A DNA stretch of 64,000 bases from Planctomycetota bacterium. GTDB taxonomy: Bacteria > Planctomycetota > Planctomycetia > Planctomycetales > Planctomycetaceae. The stretch spans positions 1 to 64,000 of the forward strand of contig QQVO01000046.1 in assembly GCA_003388505.1 (NCBI GenBank). Direction: 5' to 3'. Of this stretch, positions 22,054 through 31,245 are shown one piece after another; position 1 is the stretch's first letter, and the number at the start of each line of letters is the position of its first letter. Both the position numbers and the translations under genes were made by a program. Under the pieces are notes generated by a model. The model worked only from the letters and a program-made list of their open reading frames with translations, searched no databases and had not been told where the DNA came from.

Positions 22054-23765
22054 GCAGTGATTCGGCGGCTGTCCTCGGCCCGGAGTCGCTGCCGGTGAAA
22101 CTTCCAACCGGGAATGAGAAACGTTCCTGCGGCGACGATCCCGAACAGGACGAGGCTGTAATCCCAGCCCTCGTGTTGCAGCCATGCCATGGGGATGCTC
22201 GTGAGGTACAGCACGGCCGCATGCACGTAGAATTCGCCCGACAGGATTCCGGCTTTTGCGACAAAGACGGAGGCTGCGATGACAGCCAGCACTGGTGAGA
22301 GCGAGAGCACCGGCAAATCGAGCGTGGCTTCGACCGCAAAGAGCGTTGTCGACGATGCGATGCTGGCCGCCCAGACATGAGCGATCTGCCGCTCGACGAA
22401 GGTCACCGGTCCGGCCCGCCGGCGCAGGTTCCAGAAAATTACACCCCACGTGCTGAGTCCCGCCGTCCAGAGCCCGACGTACGGCCAACGGGAGTCGATC
22501 GCCATCAACTGCATCCCGTTTGTGGTCAGGCAGAGAATCAGCAGCACCACGGCATGCCACATCCAGAGCAGACCCCAGTTCTGCAACACGCTGACGTAAT
22601 GCGTCGGACGAAAGGCGCGGCTGATCACCTGAAACAGATGCGACGACCGCGCGCTGATCGGTTCGTTGCGCAGATACGCTTGCAGATCGTCCGCGAGACT
22701 GTCTGCCGACGCGTAGCGCAAGTCCGAGGGCTTCTGCAATGCTTTCATCGCGATCAGTTCGAGATCGGGATCGGCCTTCGGGTTGATCAGCCGCGGCGGC
22801 GGCGGGTCCTGCTCGAGGACCAGCAGAACTGTGTCGATTGGCGAAGCGGCGTGAAACGGCGCGCGGCCTGTGAGCATGGCGTACAGAATCGCGCCGAGGC
22901 TGAAGATGTCGGTCGCCGGGCTGACAGTCCCCCGTTGTCCCGCCGCCTGCTCGGGAGCAATGTAGCCGGGAGTGCCGAGGATCGCGCCGCTGCGGGTAAT
23001 GTCAGTGACCGTCGGCGCGTTCGCCTGGTCTCTTTCATTCGCGCTGGGAAGGTGTTTGGCGAGTCCAAAATCCGTCACGAGGGGACGATTGTTGTTGTCG
23101 AGCAGAATGTTGGACGGTTTCAGGTCGCGGTGCAGGATGCCGGCCCGGTGTGCGGCGGCGATCGCCCGACAGACCGGAATCAGGAGTTCCGCCGCCTCTC
23201 GCGCCGGCACAGGGCCTTGAGCAATCCGGTCGGCGAGCGTCGAACCTTCCACAAACTGCATACTGAAGAAGGGCTGGTCCTGGTATCGGCCCACCTCGTA
23301 GACCGAAACGATATGTGGGTGCTCAAGCCGGGCGGCCGCCAGTGCCTCCTTCGAGAAGCGCTCAATGTCGTCCGTCGAGGCGAATTCGCCGCGAAGAATC
23401 ATCTTCAGCGCCACAACTCGATTCAGCGGAAGATGACGCGCCTTGTAGACAATGCCCATCCCGCCCCGACCGAGTTCCGAGAGCAGCTCATAGTCGCCCA
23501 GCCTGCGAGGGAGGGGACCGCCCGATGAACCCGGTGAAATCGTCCCGCCGCTTTCCGAATCCAGCCCGTTCGCGGAGTCTTCGAGTTGCGCAGCGCCCGC
23601 GAGGTCTTCGAAAACGTCGGCAGTCGTCCAGAGCGCCCGGAGTTCGTCGGCAAGTTCCGGATGCCGGCGGGCGACCGATTCGACGTCCGGCTGCGCGCCC
23701 GACCGGACGGACTGCAGCAACTCGTCCAGCAGATGTGCCAGCAATTCATCGGAATCGGTCTGCAT
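22026..23765 (-). CDS. Membrane serine/threonine protein kinase
   Basis: A 579-aa Hanks-type kinase. Residues 1-85 are a helical region common in planctomycete kinases (ELLAHLLDELLQSVRSG). The kinase domain has the Gly loop GRGGMGIVYKARH, the ATP-binding Lys in VALKMIL, the catalytic loop HRDLKPSNILLD, DFGLAK and GTPGYIAPEQ. About six hydrophobic helices follow from residue 385 on, with no extracellular sensor domain, so the signal may be perceived within the membrane. The ATG giving MQTDSDELL is chosen; the longer upstream frame lacks family resemblance. Confidence 0.92.
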   Translation of the reverse strand: MQTDSDELLAHLLDELLQSVRSGAQPDVESVARRHPELADELRALWTTADVFEDLAGAAQLEDSANGLDSESGGTISPGSSGGPLPRRLGDYELLSELGRGGMGIVYKARHLPLNRVVALKMILRGEFASTDDIERFSKEALAAARLEHPHIVSVYEVGRYQDQPFFSMQFVEGSTLADRIAQGPVPAREAAELLIPVCRAIAAAHRAGILHRDLKPSNILLDNNNRPLVTDFGLAKHLPSANERDQANAPTVTDITRSGAILGTPGYIAPEQAAGQRGTVSPATDIFSLGAILYAMLTGRAPFHAASPIDTVLLVLEQDPPPPRLINPKADPDLELIAMKALQKPSDLRYASADSLADDLQAYLRNEPISARSSHLFQVISRAFRPTHYVSVLQNWGLLWMWHAVVLLILCLTTNGMQLMAIDSRWPYVGLWTAGLSTWGVIFWNLRRRAGPVTFVERQIAHVWAASIASSTTLFAVEATLDLPVLSLSPVLAVIAASVFVAKAGILSGEFYVHAAVLYLTSIPMAWLQHEGWDYSLVLFGIVAAGTFLIPGWKFHRQRLRAEDSRRITAQPISSASE

Positions 23766-24192
23766 TGTCGAGAGGTTTCGGGTGGACGGGCTGTTGGCCC
23801 GGAGGGCATCGCGACGGTCGTCGCCCGATTGCCATTGAGATCGTTGCACGTTGTTTTGACGTTTGCCAGCAGGGGCCGCACGCGGCCCGCGAGATTTCGG
23901 GGGCGCCCGTGCTGTGTTGCTGCCCCGCGCGGTGCGCACTTGTGCAGCGGTTCCCGCGGGGGGAATCCCGAGTGACGCTGGTTGATGGTCGCAACATACC
24001 GTTGTATCATGGGTTAGGTGAGGCGATTTACAGAGTTTCCTCACCGCTTTTTTGTCGAACACTCGGCGATCAGATGCGGTAAGATTGTAGAGGCGTGTCC
24101 CTGTGCGGTGCTGCACAGGGGAACCTTCTCTCTTAACTCCTGTCTCTTCAACAGGATAAGACGACTTCGAGCGAGGTGTGTGGGGTGAATCC
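23766..24192. promoter_or_regulatory. Divergent region, hairpin leader of the DUF1549 gene
   Basis: 427 bp without a gene. In the presumed leader of the DUF1549 gene a perfect 8-bp stem CCCTGTGC/GCACAGGG (24099-24120) is followed by a weaker CCTGT/ACAGG stem (24137-24156). No T-run follows either. Promoters for the divergent kinase and DUF1549 genes must lie here. Confidence 0.45.
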
Positions 24193-25848
24193 ATGACGAT
24201 GACGCGCGATCGACAATGCCTGACATTCGGAATGACGGCGGCGATTCTCGCGATTTCCGTGGCGTCCGGCCAAGCGGCCGACGACCGGTTCTCGACCGGA
24301 TCTTCCGATCCACTGATTGAATACATCGACGGTCAGATTCGCACGGGCTGGGTCGACAATGAGATCGAACCGAGTGCGGTGGCGGACGACTCAGAATGGC
24401 TGAGGCGGGTCTACCTGGACCTGGTCGGCCACATCCCGGACGTCGAGACGATCACGGCGTTTCTGGAGGACAAGGATCCTGCCAAGCGGTCGAAGATGGT
24501 CGATCGGTTGCTCGACGACCCCGATTACGTCCGCAACATGACCACGGTCTGGGCCAATCTGCTTCTGGGGCGCAACACGCCGGACCGAACCAGTCGGCCC
24601 GGAATGGAGAAGTTTCTGCGCGAGAGCTTCGCCCGCAACCGGCCGTGGAATGAAATCGTTTTCGATCTCCTCACGGCGGAAGGTCACTACGAAGAGAACG
24701 GGGCCGTCAACTTCCTGTTGGGTCAACTGGACGGCAACCCGAACCGGGAAGACTACACCGTTGAGGCGACCGCCCGCGCCACGAGACTGCTGCTCGGCAT
24801 GCAGGTGCAGTGCACGCAGTGTCACAATCATCCGTTCAACGACTGGCAACAGGCGCAGTTCTGGGAGTTCGACAGCTTCTTCAAGCAGATCGTCCGCAAC
24901 GACGTCGATCGCTACGATCCGGAGTCGGGACGGATGGTCGACGATTACTCCGAACTGGTCTGGCGCGATTTTGAAGGGCCTGTGTTCTACGAGACGCGGG
25001 CCGCCGAGATGAAAGTCTCCTATCCGGCCTATTTCGGCACCGAGGTCGCGTTCGACAGCGGGACCAACCGGCGGCTTGAGTTCGCCCGGCTGGTGTGCCG
25101 GGAAGATCCGAACAACCAGTTGGCCAGGGCGTTCGTCAACCGGATGTGGGGTCACTTCTTCGGGTACGGGTTCACCCGGCCTGTCGACGACATGGGACCG
25201 CACAACGCGCCGAGTCATCCGGAATTGCTCGACCGCCTGGCGGAAGAGTTCACCGAGAGCGGCTACGACATCAAGCAGTTGGCCCGCTGGATCTGCAATA
25301 CCGAGGCCTACAACCTGACGAGCCGTTTCAACGCCAACAATGAGATCGACAAGCCGTCGGCCGGCGAAGTGCCGCTGTTCAGCCACATGTACGTCAAGAC
25401 GCTGACAGCCGAACAACTCTACGACTCGTTGATTATCGCGACCGGCGCGCACCAGGCGGGTCAGTCCGGTTACGAACAGGCTCAGGAGCAGCGTGAACGC
25501 TGGCTGCAGGAATTTCTCCGCATCTTCGGGGGCAACGATGAGGACGAGCCGACGCTCTTCAGCGGTTCGATTCCTCAAGCCCTGATGATGATGAACGGCG
25601 AACTGGTCCAGAAAGCGGTCAGCGCCGAAAAGGGCAGCTACCTGAACACCATCCTGACGAACAAGCAGCTCAGGAGTGACAACGCCCGGCTGCAGCAGAT
25701 TTACCTTGCCGCCCTGGGACGGATTCCCACCCGGTCCGAAATCGGCCCGCTCAGCCAGTTCGTGCGCAGGCATCCGGACAAGCTGGCGGCCTACCAGGAC
25801 ATCTACTGGGCGCTGCTGAACTCCAACGAATTCGTCGTCAACCACTAG
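24193..25848 (+). CDS. DUF1549/DUF1553 protein with CxxCH motif
   Basis: A 551-aa exported protein with a signal peptide (AAILAISVASGQA). The DUF1549 domain (about 35-235) shows DDSEWLRRVYLDLVGHIPD and MQVQCTQCHNHPF, whose CTQCH is a potential heme c or metal site. The DUF1553 domain (about 290-530) contains FVNRMWGHFFGYGFTRPVDD, a family signature, then NAPSHPELL. These proteins are abundant in planctomycetes and usually paired with DUF1501, which follows 89 bp downstream; the biochemical role is not established. A paralogous domain pair occurs in the fusion protein starting at 27987. Confidence 0.92.
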   Translation: MTMTRDRQCLTFGMTAAILAISVASGQAADDRFSTGSSDPLIEYIDGQIRTGWVDNEIEPSAVADDSEWLRRVYLDLVGHIPDVETITAFLEDKDPAKRSKMVDRLLDDPDYVRNMTTVWANLLLGRNTPDRTSRPGMEKFLRESFARNRPWNEIVFDLLTAEGHYEENGAVNFLLGQLDGNPNREDYTVEATARATRLLLGMQVQCTQCHNHPFNDWQQAQFWEFDSFFKQIVRNDVDRYDPESGRMVDDYSELVWRDFEGPVFYETRAAEMKVSYPAYFGTEVAFDSGTNRRLEFARLVCREDPNNQLARAFVNRMWGHFFGYGFTRPVDDMGPHNAPSHPELLDRLAEEFTESGYDIKQLARWICNTEAYNLTSRFNANNEIDKPSAGEVPLFSHMYVKTLTAEQLYDSLIIATGAHQAGQSGYEQAQEQRERWLQEFLRIFGGNDEDEPTLFSGSIPQALMMMNGELVQKAVSAEKGSYLNTILTNKQLRSDNARLQQIYLAALGRIPTRSEIGPLSQFVRRHPDKLAAYQDIYWALLNSNEFVVNH

Positions 25849-25937
25849 TCGTCAACCACTAACGCCGCCGTGAGCCGCTCCGGTTCGGGCGACTACTGAA
25901 ACAGTCCACTTACTTCCGACTTACGAGGGTATCTCCG

Positions 25938-27212
25938 ATGAAGCGTCACACACTTTCCGGCATGACTCGCCGCCACTTTCTGAATCACGTCGCCGTGGGC
26001 GGCGCGACGACGCTTGGTGCGACGCAATTCCTGGCCCACCTCGAGGCGAACGCCGCCGAAGTGCAGCGGAACCGCAAAGCCTGCATCCTGATCTGGCTGG
26101 GCGGCGGGGCGCCGACGATCGACATGTGGGATCTGAAGCCGAATTCCAAGAACGGCGGTGAATTCAAGCCGATCAGCACGCGAGGCGATCTGCAGATTTC
26201 CGAGCACCTGCCCAAGGTCGCTCAGCAGATGGACAGCCTCTCGGTCGTCCGCTCGATGGCCACCCGCGAGGCCGATCACATGCGGGGCACCTACTACATG
26301 CATACGGCCTACGTGCCGAATCCAACCGTCGTGCATCCGACGTTCGGCTCGGTCGTCAGCTACGAACTCGGGACCAAGCGGCCCGACCTCGAGATTCCGG
26401 CGTTTGTTTCGATCGGCGGCGGCAGCATGAGTCCCGGTTTTCTCGGGATGACCCATGCACCGTTCGTGGTCGATTCCCGCGGGAACATCCGTAACGCCAA
26501 CATGGAGGGCATGGACAGAAACCGCCTGGGTCAGCGGTTGGAAGTCCTGAGCGCGATTGAAGACGGATTCATTCGTTCAAATCGCGGCGACGTCGGCCAG
26601 GCTCACAAGGAGGTCTACGAGAAGGCCGTCAACCTGATGACTTCCTCGCAGATGCAGGCCTTCCGCGCCGAAATGGAAGACCCCGCAACGCTCGACGCCT
26701 ACGGGGGAACGCCGTTCGGCAACAGCCTGGTCATGGCCCGGCGCCTCGTGGAGACCGGCGTGCCGTTCATCGAGGTTCGCAACACCAACGGGTGGGACCT
26801 CCACCAGAATGTCTTCGCGACCCTGCGAGACACCAACCTGCCCACGCTGGACTCCGGCATCGCCGGACTCGTGCAGGATCTCAAGGATCGGGGGATGTTC
26901 GAGGACACGGTCGTCGTCTGCATGGGCGAATTCGGCCGGACACCGCGGATCAACGCCAACGTCGGCCGCGACCACTGGGCAACGAGCTGGTCGGTGATGA
27001 TCGGCGGCGGAGGGCTGCAGGGCGGCTTGGCCGTCGGCGCGACAGATGCGGACGGCATCCGCATCGAGAGCGAGAGTTACCAGCCCGGCGACCTGTGGGC
27101 GACGGTGGCGCACGCTCTGCGAATTCCGCTGAACACGGTCCATACGTCGAAGCGCGGCCGGCCGATGAAACTGGCCAACGGCGGCAACCCGATCAAGCCG
27201 CTGCTGACGTAA
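25938..27212 (+). CDS. DUF1501 family protein, Tat-exported
   Basis: A 424-aa protein related to the alkaline phosphatase/sulfatase fold. The N-terminus has a twin-arginine signal ([14 protein letters not shown]), so it is exported folded. Conserved stretches are [47 protein letters not shown] and [20 protein letters not shown], which include likely metal ligands but not the sulfatase Cys/Ser nucleophile. It follows the DUF1549/1553 gene, its usual partner, and is probably co-transcribed with it. The function of the pair is unknown. Confidence 0.93.
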   Translation: MKRHTLSGMTRRHFLNHVAVGGATTLGATQFLAHLEANAAEVQRNRKACILIWLGGGAPTIDMWDLKPNSKNGGEFKPISTRGDLQISEHLPKVAQQMDSLSVVRSMATREADHMRGTYYMHTAYVPNPTVVHPTFGSVVSYELGTKRPDLEIPAFVSIGGGSMSPGFLGMTHAPFVVDSRGNIRNANMEGMDRNRLGQRLEVLSAIEDGFIRSNRGDVGQAHKEVYEKAVNLMTSSQMQAFRAEMEDPATLDAYGGTPFGNSLVMARRLVETGVPFIEVRNTNGWDLHQNVFATLRDTNLPTLDSGIAGLVQDLKDRGMFEDTVVVCMGEFGRTPRINANVGRDHWATSWSVMIGGGGLQGGLAVGATDADGIRIESESYQPGDLWATVAHALRIPLNTVHTSKRGRPMKLANGGNPIKPLLT

Positions 27213-27314
27213 TCGGCCTCCCGATTCACCCGAATCGAACAGCGGGGGGCGCGGATGCCCCCCGCTTTTCTTCGCCAGGACGACAGATTTCCAGTGATGT
27301 CGACGAAATCGAGT

Positions 27315-27390
27315 TAGAGCAAATTGCTCTACCAGGTGTCCGCGTCGAGCAGTGTTCGGACTGTCGAGGACGAGAATCCGCGAGACAGAT
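27315..27390 (+). repeat. Conserved intergenic element, copy 1
   Basis: About 75 bp starting with the near-palindrome GAGCAAATTGCTC and TACCA, closely matching 43771-43846 (about 80 % identity by eye, best at both ends). It ends about 28 bp before the GTG start of the sigma factor. It may be a leader RNA, an operator or a dispersed repeat. Confidence 0.65.
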
Positions 27391-27417
27391 CGCCACAGTG
27401 ACTTGCAAGGCGCTATC

Positions 27418-27990
27418 GTGGCTCAAGACGCAACAGAATCGGCGAGCGACTCGGCGGTGGGACAGGCGGCGCCTCCTCCCACGGAGGAATTCGTGCAACT
27501 GTTCACAGCCAATCAGCGACGGCTTTACCTGTTCATTTTGCCGCAGGTGGCGACCACTCAGGACGCGGACGAGGTGTTGCAGGAGACGAACCTGGTTATC
27601 TGGAACAAGTATCAACAGTTTAGCGTAGGAACCAATTTCTTCGCGTGGGCGGCGCAGATTGCCACTTACGAAGTCCTCAAGCACCGCCAGCGCCGTTATC
27701 GCGAAAAACTGCAATTCAACGACGAATTCGTCAACCTGGTGGCCGCCGAAGCTGCCGAACGGGGAGACGAGTTGGAACAACGCCGGCGGGCGCTGCAGCA
27801 CTGTCTGTCGCGGCTGCGGGCGAAAGACCGAAAACTGATTCAGATGCGTTATCGACCGGGTGAATCCGGGAAAGCACTGGCGGCCGAACTGGGCCGTCCT
27901 GCGAACTCGGTCTACCAGTCGCTGGGCCGCATTCGTCGCAGCCTGCTGGAATGCATCAACCGCCGTCTTGCCGCAGAGGCAGGAGCATGA
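27418..27990 (+). CDS. ECF-type sigma-70 factor
   Basis: A 190-aa sigma factor. Region 2 spans LYLFILPQVATTQDADEVLQ and NLVIWNKYQQF to FFAWAAQIATYEVLKHRQRR (promoter melting and -10 recognition). Region 4 has LIQMRYRPGESGKALAAELG and the helix-turn-helix SVYQSLGRIRRSLLECI (-35 recognition). The GTG at 27418 is preferred, with AAGG about seven bases upstream; the frame continues further upstream without family resemblance. The stop overlaps the next gene's start (ATGA), whose N-terminus looks like an anti-sigma module. It is therefore probably held at the membrane by its neighbour. Confidence 0.9.
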   Translation: MAQDATESASDSAVGQAAPPPTEEFVQLFTANQRRLYLFILPQVATTQDADEVLQETNLVIWNKYQQFSVGTNFFAWAAQIATYEVLKHRQRRYREKLQFNDEFVNLVAAEAAERGDELEQRRRALQHCLSRLRAKDRKLIQMRYRPGESGKALAAELGRPANSVYQSLGRIRRSLLECINRRLAAEAGA

Positions 27991-30092
27991 ACACATCCAC
28001 CGCCGCAGAACTGACGGAACTGCTGGAAGCGTTGTGCGAGGATCGCATGACGGCGCAGCAGCACGCGCGGCTGGAGGAGGCGGTCGTCAAGGATCCGCAG
28101 GCGCGTCGGATGTATCTGGATTACATCGACCTGCACGGCATGCTGCACTGGGATGCAGCCGCCAACCCGGACGTCATGAGCGCCGTGGCGGCGACTGCGT
28201 CTCCGTCGGCCGCGCTCGAGACAGCGGCGGTCTCTCGCCGGAGCCGGCTGCTCTGGGCGGGCGGAGGATTCGCCGCCGCCGCCGTACTTGTCGCTCTGTT
28301 TCTGCTCTCGCGGCCGACGGTCGGTCCCGACCATGCTCCGCAGAACTCCATCATCACCGAGACCGAAGAAAACGGACGGCCAGCCGGCCCCGAATCCAAC
28401 GCCATTCACGAACCGGTTGTCATCGGGGAAGTGCGGGAACCGGCGCCGAATGGGGTTCCCGAGGAAGCCATTGCAGACATCGAGCCCGGAGGGATTCGGA
28501 ACGACATCGCCGCCGACAGTTCGGCGTCGCGACTGGGAATTGTCGCCGTGATCGACGAACAGATCGCTGCGTCCTGGGAAGAAGCCGGAATCCAACCCTC
28601 TGAAACGGCGGACGACGCCGAATGGATCCGGCGGATTTACCTCGACCTGGCCGGCCATATTCCACCACCGGAAACGGTGGTCGCGTTTCTCGATGACGAT
28701 GAGGCCGACAAGCGGCAGCGATTGATCGACGACCTGCTCAGTCACGCCGACACATCGCGGCATTTCGCGACCGTGTGGACCAACCTGCTGATCGGCCGGC
28801 GGACCAGTGCCGAGATTGACCGCGAAGGATTGCACCGGTTTCTGGAACGGCAGTTCCGGGTCAATGACCCCTGGAACGAAACAGTCGCTGAACTGGTTGC
28901 GGCCGAGGGATCGAGCACCGAAAACGGCGCGGCCAACTTTCTGCTCGCTCACATGAACAACCAGGCCGTTCCAGCGACGGCAGTGACCGCCCGCTGTTTT
29001 CTCGGCATGCAGGTGCAGTGCACGCAGTGCCACAAGCATCCGTTTTACCAGGAATGGGGGCAGGAACAGTTCTGGGAGTTCAACAGCTTCTTCCAGCAGA
29101 CGCAGGTCGTCCGGCATACGGTCGAAGACCCCGAAACGGGGGCGCAGCAGTTCTCCCACCTCGAACTCGTTTCGCAGGACGTCGGAGGGCCGACATGGTA
29201 CGAGACCCGCGCCGGCGAGATGAAAGTGGCGTACCCGCGGTTTAACGGCGTGGACGTCGATTTCGAACCGGAGACGAACCGCCGCCGCGAACTGGCGAAA
29301 CTGCTCGCCTCCGGCGACAACCCTCAACTGGCGCGGGCGTTTGTGAACCGCATGTGGGCTCACTTCTTCGGGTACGGGTTCACCAATCCCGTCGACGACA
29401 TGGGACCGCATAACGAGCCGAGTCATCCGGAACTGCTCGAGCGTCTCTCGGACGAATTCGTGAAGAGCGGCTACGATGTGAAGCAGCTCTGCCGCGTCAT
29501 CTGCAGTTCGCGCCCCTATCAACTGAGCAGCCGGATTGCGGAAGAGAACAGCGTCGACAACCCGTCGCTCGGCGATCCCCCCTACTTCAGCCGGATGTAC
29601 GTCAAGCCTCTCACGGCGGAGCAGGTCTTCGATTCCCTGCTGGTCGCGACGCAGGCGGACCGGGCCGAGCGGTATTTTACCGGCGAAGCAGACGAGCGAC
29701 GCCAGGCCTGGCTGGCCCAGTTCTTTACGGCCGAGCAGACCGAAGAGAATTGCGAGTCGTCGACCTTCGACGGCGCCGTGCCGCAGGCGTTGACGCTGAT
29801 GAACGGCGAACTGGTGCAGCAGGCCGTGAGCGGCGCGCCGGGAACCCGTCTGGGAGAGGTTCTCGCCCGGCCGATTGACGAAAAAGAGAAGATTCGCGCC
29901 CTCTCGCTGGCCGCATTGTCGCGGTATCCGACCGCCGGCGAAATGCAGGCGATTCGCGAACTGCTCCGGAGAATCGTCCGCTCGCAGACACTCGCAGGGA
30001 ACGGCGTCGATTCCCGCACGGCCGTCAACGACGCCCTCCGCGATGTCTTCTGGGCCTATCTCAACTCCAGTGAGTTCGTTGTGAATCACTGA
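27987..30092 (+). CDS. Anti-sigma-like membrane module fused to DUF1549/DUF1553
   Basis: A 701-aa protein. Residues 1-56 (ELTELLEALCEDRMTAQQHA, then RRMYLDYIDLHGMLHW) match the cytoplasmic N-terminus of planctomycete anti-sigma/FecR-like proteins. One membrane helix follows (about 88-108, RLLWAGGGFAAAAVLVALF), then a linker, then DUF1549 (about 180-390; IRRIYLDLAGHIP and CTQCHKHPF) and DUF1553 (about 440-690; FVNRMWAHFFGYGFTNPVDD). The periplasmic part is a clear paralogue of the product of 24193-25848. Coupled to the sigma gene by a 4-bp overlap, it looks like a one-protein sensor. Signalling is inferred; domains are seen. Confidence 0.88.
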   Translation: MNTSTAAELTELLEALCEDRMTAQQHARLEEAVVKDPQARRMYLDYIDLHGMLHWDAAANPDVMSAVAATASPSAALETAAVSRRSRLLWAGGGFAAAAVLVALFLLSRPTVGPDHAPQNSIITETEENGRPAGPESNAIHEPVVIGEVREPAPNGVPEEAIADIEPGGIRNDIAADSSASRLGIVAVIDEQIAASWEEAGIQPSETADDAEWIRRIYLDLAGHIPPPETVVAFLDDDEADKRQRLIDDLLSHADTSRHFATVWTNLLIGRRTSAEIDREGLHRFLERQFRVNDPWNETVAELVAAEGSSTENGAANFLLAHMNNQAVPATAVTARCFLGMQVQCTQCHKHPFYQEWGQEQFWEFNSFFQQTQVVRHTVEDPETGAQQFSHLELVSQDVGGPTWYETRAGEMKVAYPRFNGVDVDFEPETNRRRELAKLLASGDNPQLARAFVNRMWAHFFGYGFTNPVDDMGPHNEPSHPELLERLSDEFVKSGYDVKQLCRVICSSRPYQLSSRIAEENSVDNPSLGDPPYFSRMYVKPLTAEQVFDSLLVATQADRAERYFTGEADERRQAWLAQFFTAEQTEENCESSTFDGAVPQALTLMNGELVQQAVSGAPGTRLGEVLARPIDEKEKIRALSLAALSRYPTAGEMQAIRELLRRIVRSQTLAGNGVDSRTAVNDALRDVFWAYLNSSEFVVNH

Positions 30093-30258
30093 CGCGCAGG
30101 CGGGCCCCTGTGCGGACGAGGGGTTCCCTGCGATCTGCTGTTGCCAATTCGCTGCGTTGGCGGGTACGGTCTTCAGTCCGACCGAAATCGTGGCCGCGCG
30201 AGAGGCGGGACATCACGCACGGACGCAGACCGCTGTTTCATCCGGGAGGGAACCGCCA

Positions 30259-31233
30259 ATGCAGGTGTTCAGAAGTTATCGAAGGGTGCGCCGCTCTGTC
30301 TGGATGATTCGCACAGCGGTCGCCGCGCTGCTGCTCGCGCTGCCAGGCGCCGCAACTGCGGCAGATGCCTTTCCCAAACCCGACGCCGAGCGGGCATTCA
30401 GCTATTTGAAGCAAATCTGTGAGATCGGACCGCGGATCAGCGGGACGGAGGGGATGATCCGCCAGCGGGAACTCTTGCAGAAACACTTTGCTGAACTCGG
30501 CGCGGAGGTCGGTCTTCAGGAGTTTGACGTTTCGCATCCCGAAACCGGAGCGCCGGTGCGGATGGCGAACCTCATTGTCACCTGGCATCCGGAAGCGAAG
30601 CAGCGGGTGCTGCTCTGCTGCCATTACGATACGCGGCCGTTTCCCGACCAGGATCCACTACCGGCGAATCGCACGAAGCCCTTCATCGGCGCGAACGACG
30701 GCGCCAGCGGCGTGGCCCTCTACATGGAACTTGCCCACCATCTCCCGAAGATTCAGCCGACCTACGGGGTCGACTTCGTCTTTTTCGACGGCGAAGAACT
30801 CGTCTACGACAATTCGCGGGACAAGTATTTTCTCGGTTCGGAGCATTTCGCGACCGAGTACCGTGACAACCCTCCGGAGCACACCTACGTTTGCGGTGTG
30901 CTGGTGGACATGGTGGCCGACCGCGACTTCCGCGTGTTCTACGAGAAGAACAGCCTGCGCTATGCGCCCGAAGTGACGCGCAGCGTGTGGCGGACGGCGG
31001 CGCGGCTGCGGGTGCGGAGCTTCGTCGCCCGCCGCAAGCACGAGGTTCGAGACGATCACCTGCCGCTCAATCGGATCGCGAAGATCCCGACCACCGACAT
31101 CATCGACTTCGACTTCCCGTACTGGCACACGCGGAATGACATTCCCGCGGCCTGTTCGCCCAAGCCGCTGGGCGAAGTCGCCCGCGTGCTGCTCACCTGG
31201 CTGACTGAAGTCCCTGCGGCGGAAGATCTGTAA
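30259..31233 (+). CDS. M28-family zinc peptidase / glutaminyl-cyclase-like
   Basis: A 324-aa exported protein with a signal peptide (TAVAALLLALPGAATA). Zinc ligands typical of the M28 fold are visible: His and Asp in CCHYDTRPF, Asp in IGANDGASG, Glu in FFDGEELVYD and a late His in PYWHTRNDIP. This arrangement fits aminopeptidases and glutaminyl-peptide cyclotransferases; the full-length match and the WHTRND end favour the cyclotransferase-like subgroup. The ATG at 30259 has GGGAGGG about nine bases upstream. It is 166 bp downstream of the DUF1549 fusion and convergent with glmS. Confidence 0.85.
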   Translation: MQVFRSYRRVRRSVWMIRTAVAALLLALPGAATAADAFPKPDAERAFSYLKQICEIGPRISGTEGMIRQRELLQKHFAELGAEVGLQEFDVSHPETGAPVRMANLIVTWHPEAKQRVLLCCHYDTRPFPDQDPLPANRTKPFIGANDGASGVALYMELAHHLPKIQPTYGVDFVFFDGEELVYDNSRDKYFLGSEHFATEYRDNPPEHTYVCGVLVDMVADRDFRVFYEKNSLRYAPEVTRSVWRTAARLRVRSFVARRKHEVRDDHLPLNRIAKIPTTDIIDFDFPYWHTRNDIPAACSPKPLGEVARVLLTWLTEVPAAEDL

Positions 31234-31245
31234 GGCGCGAAGCGC

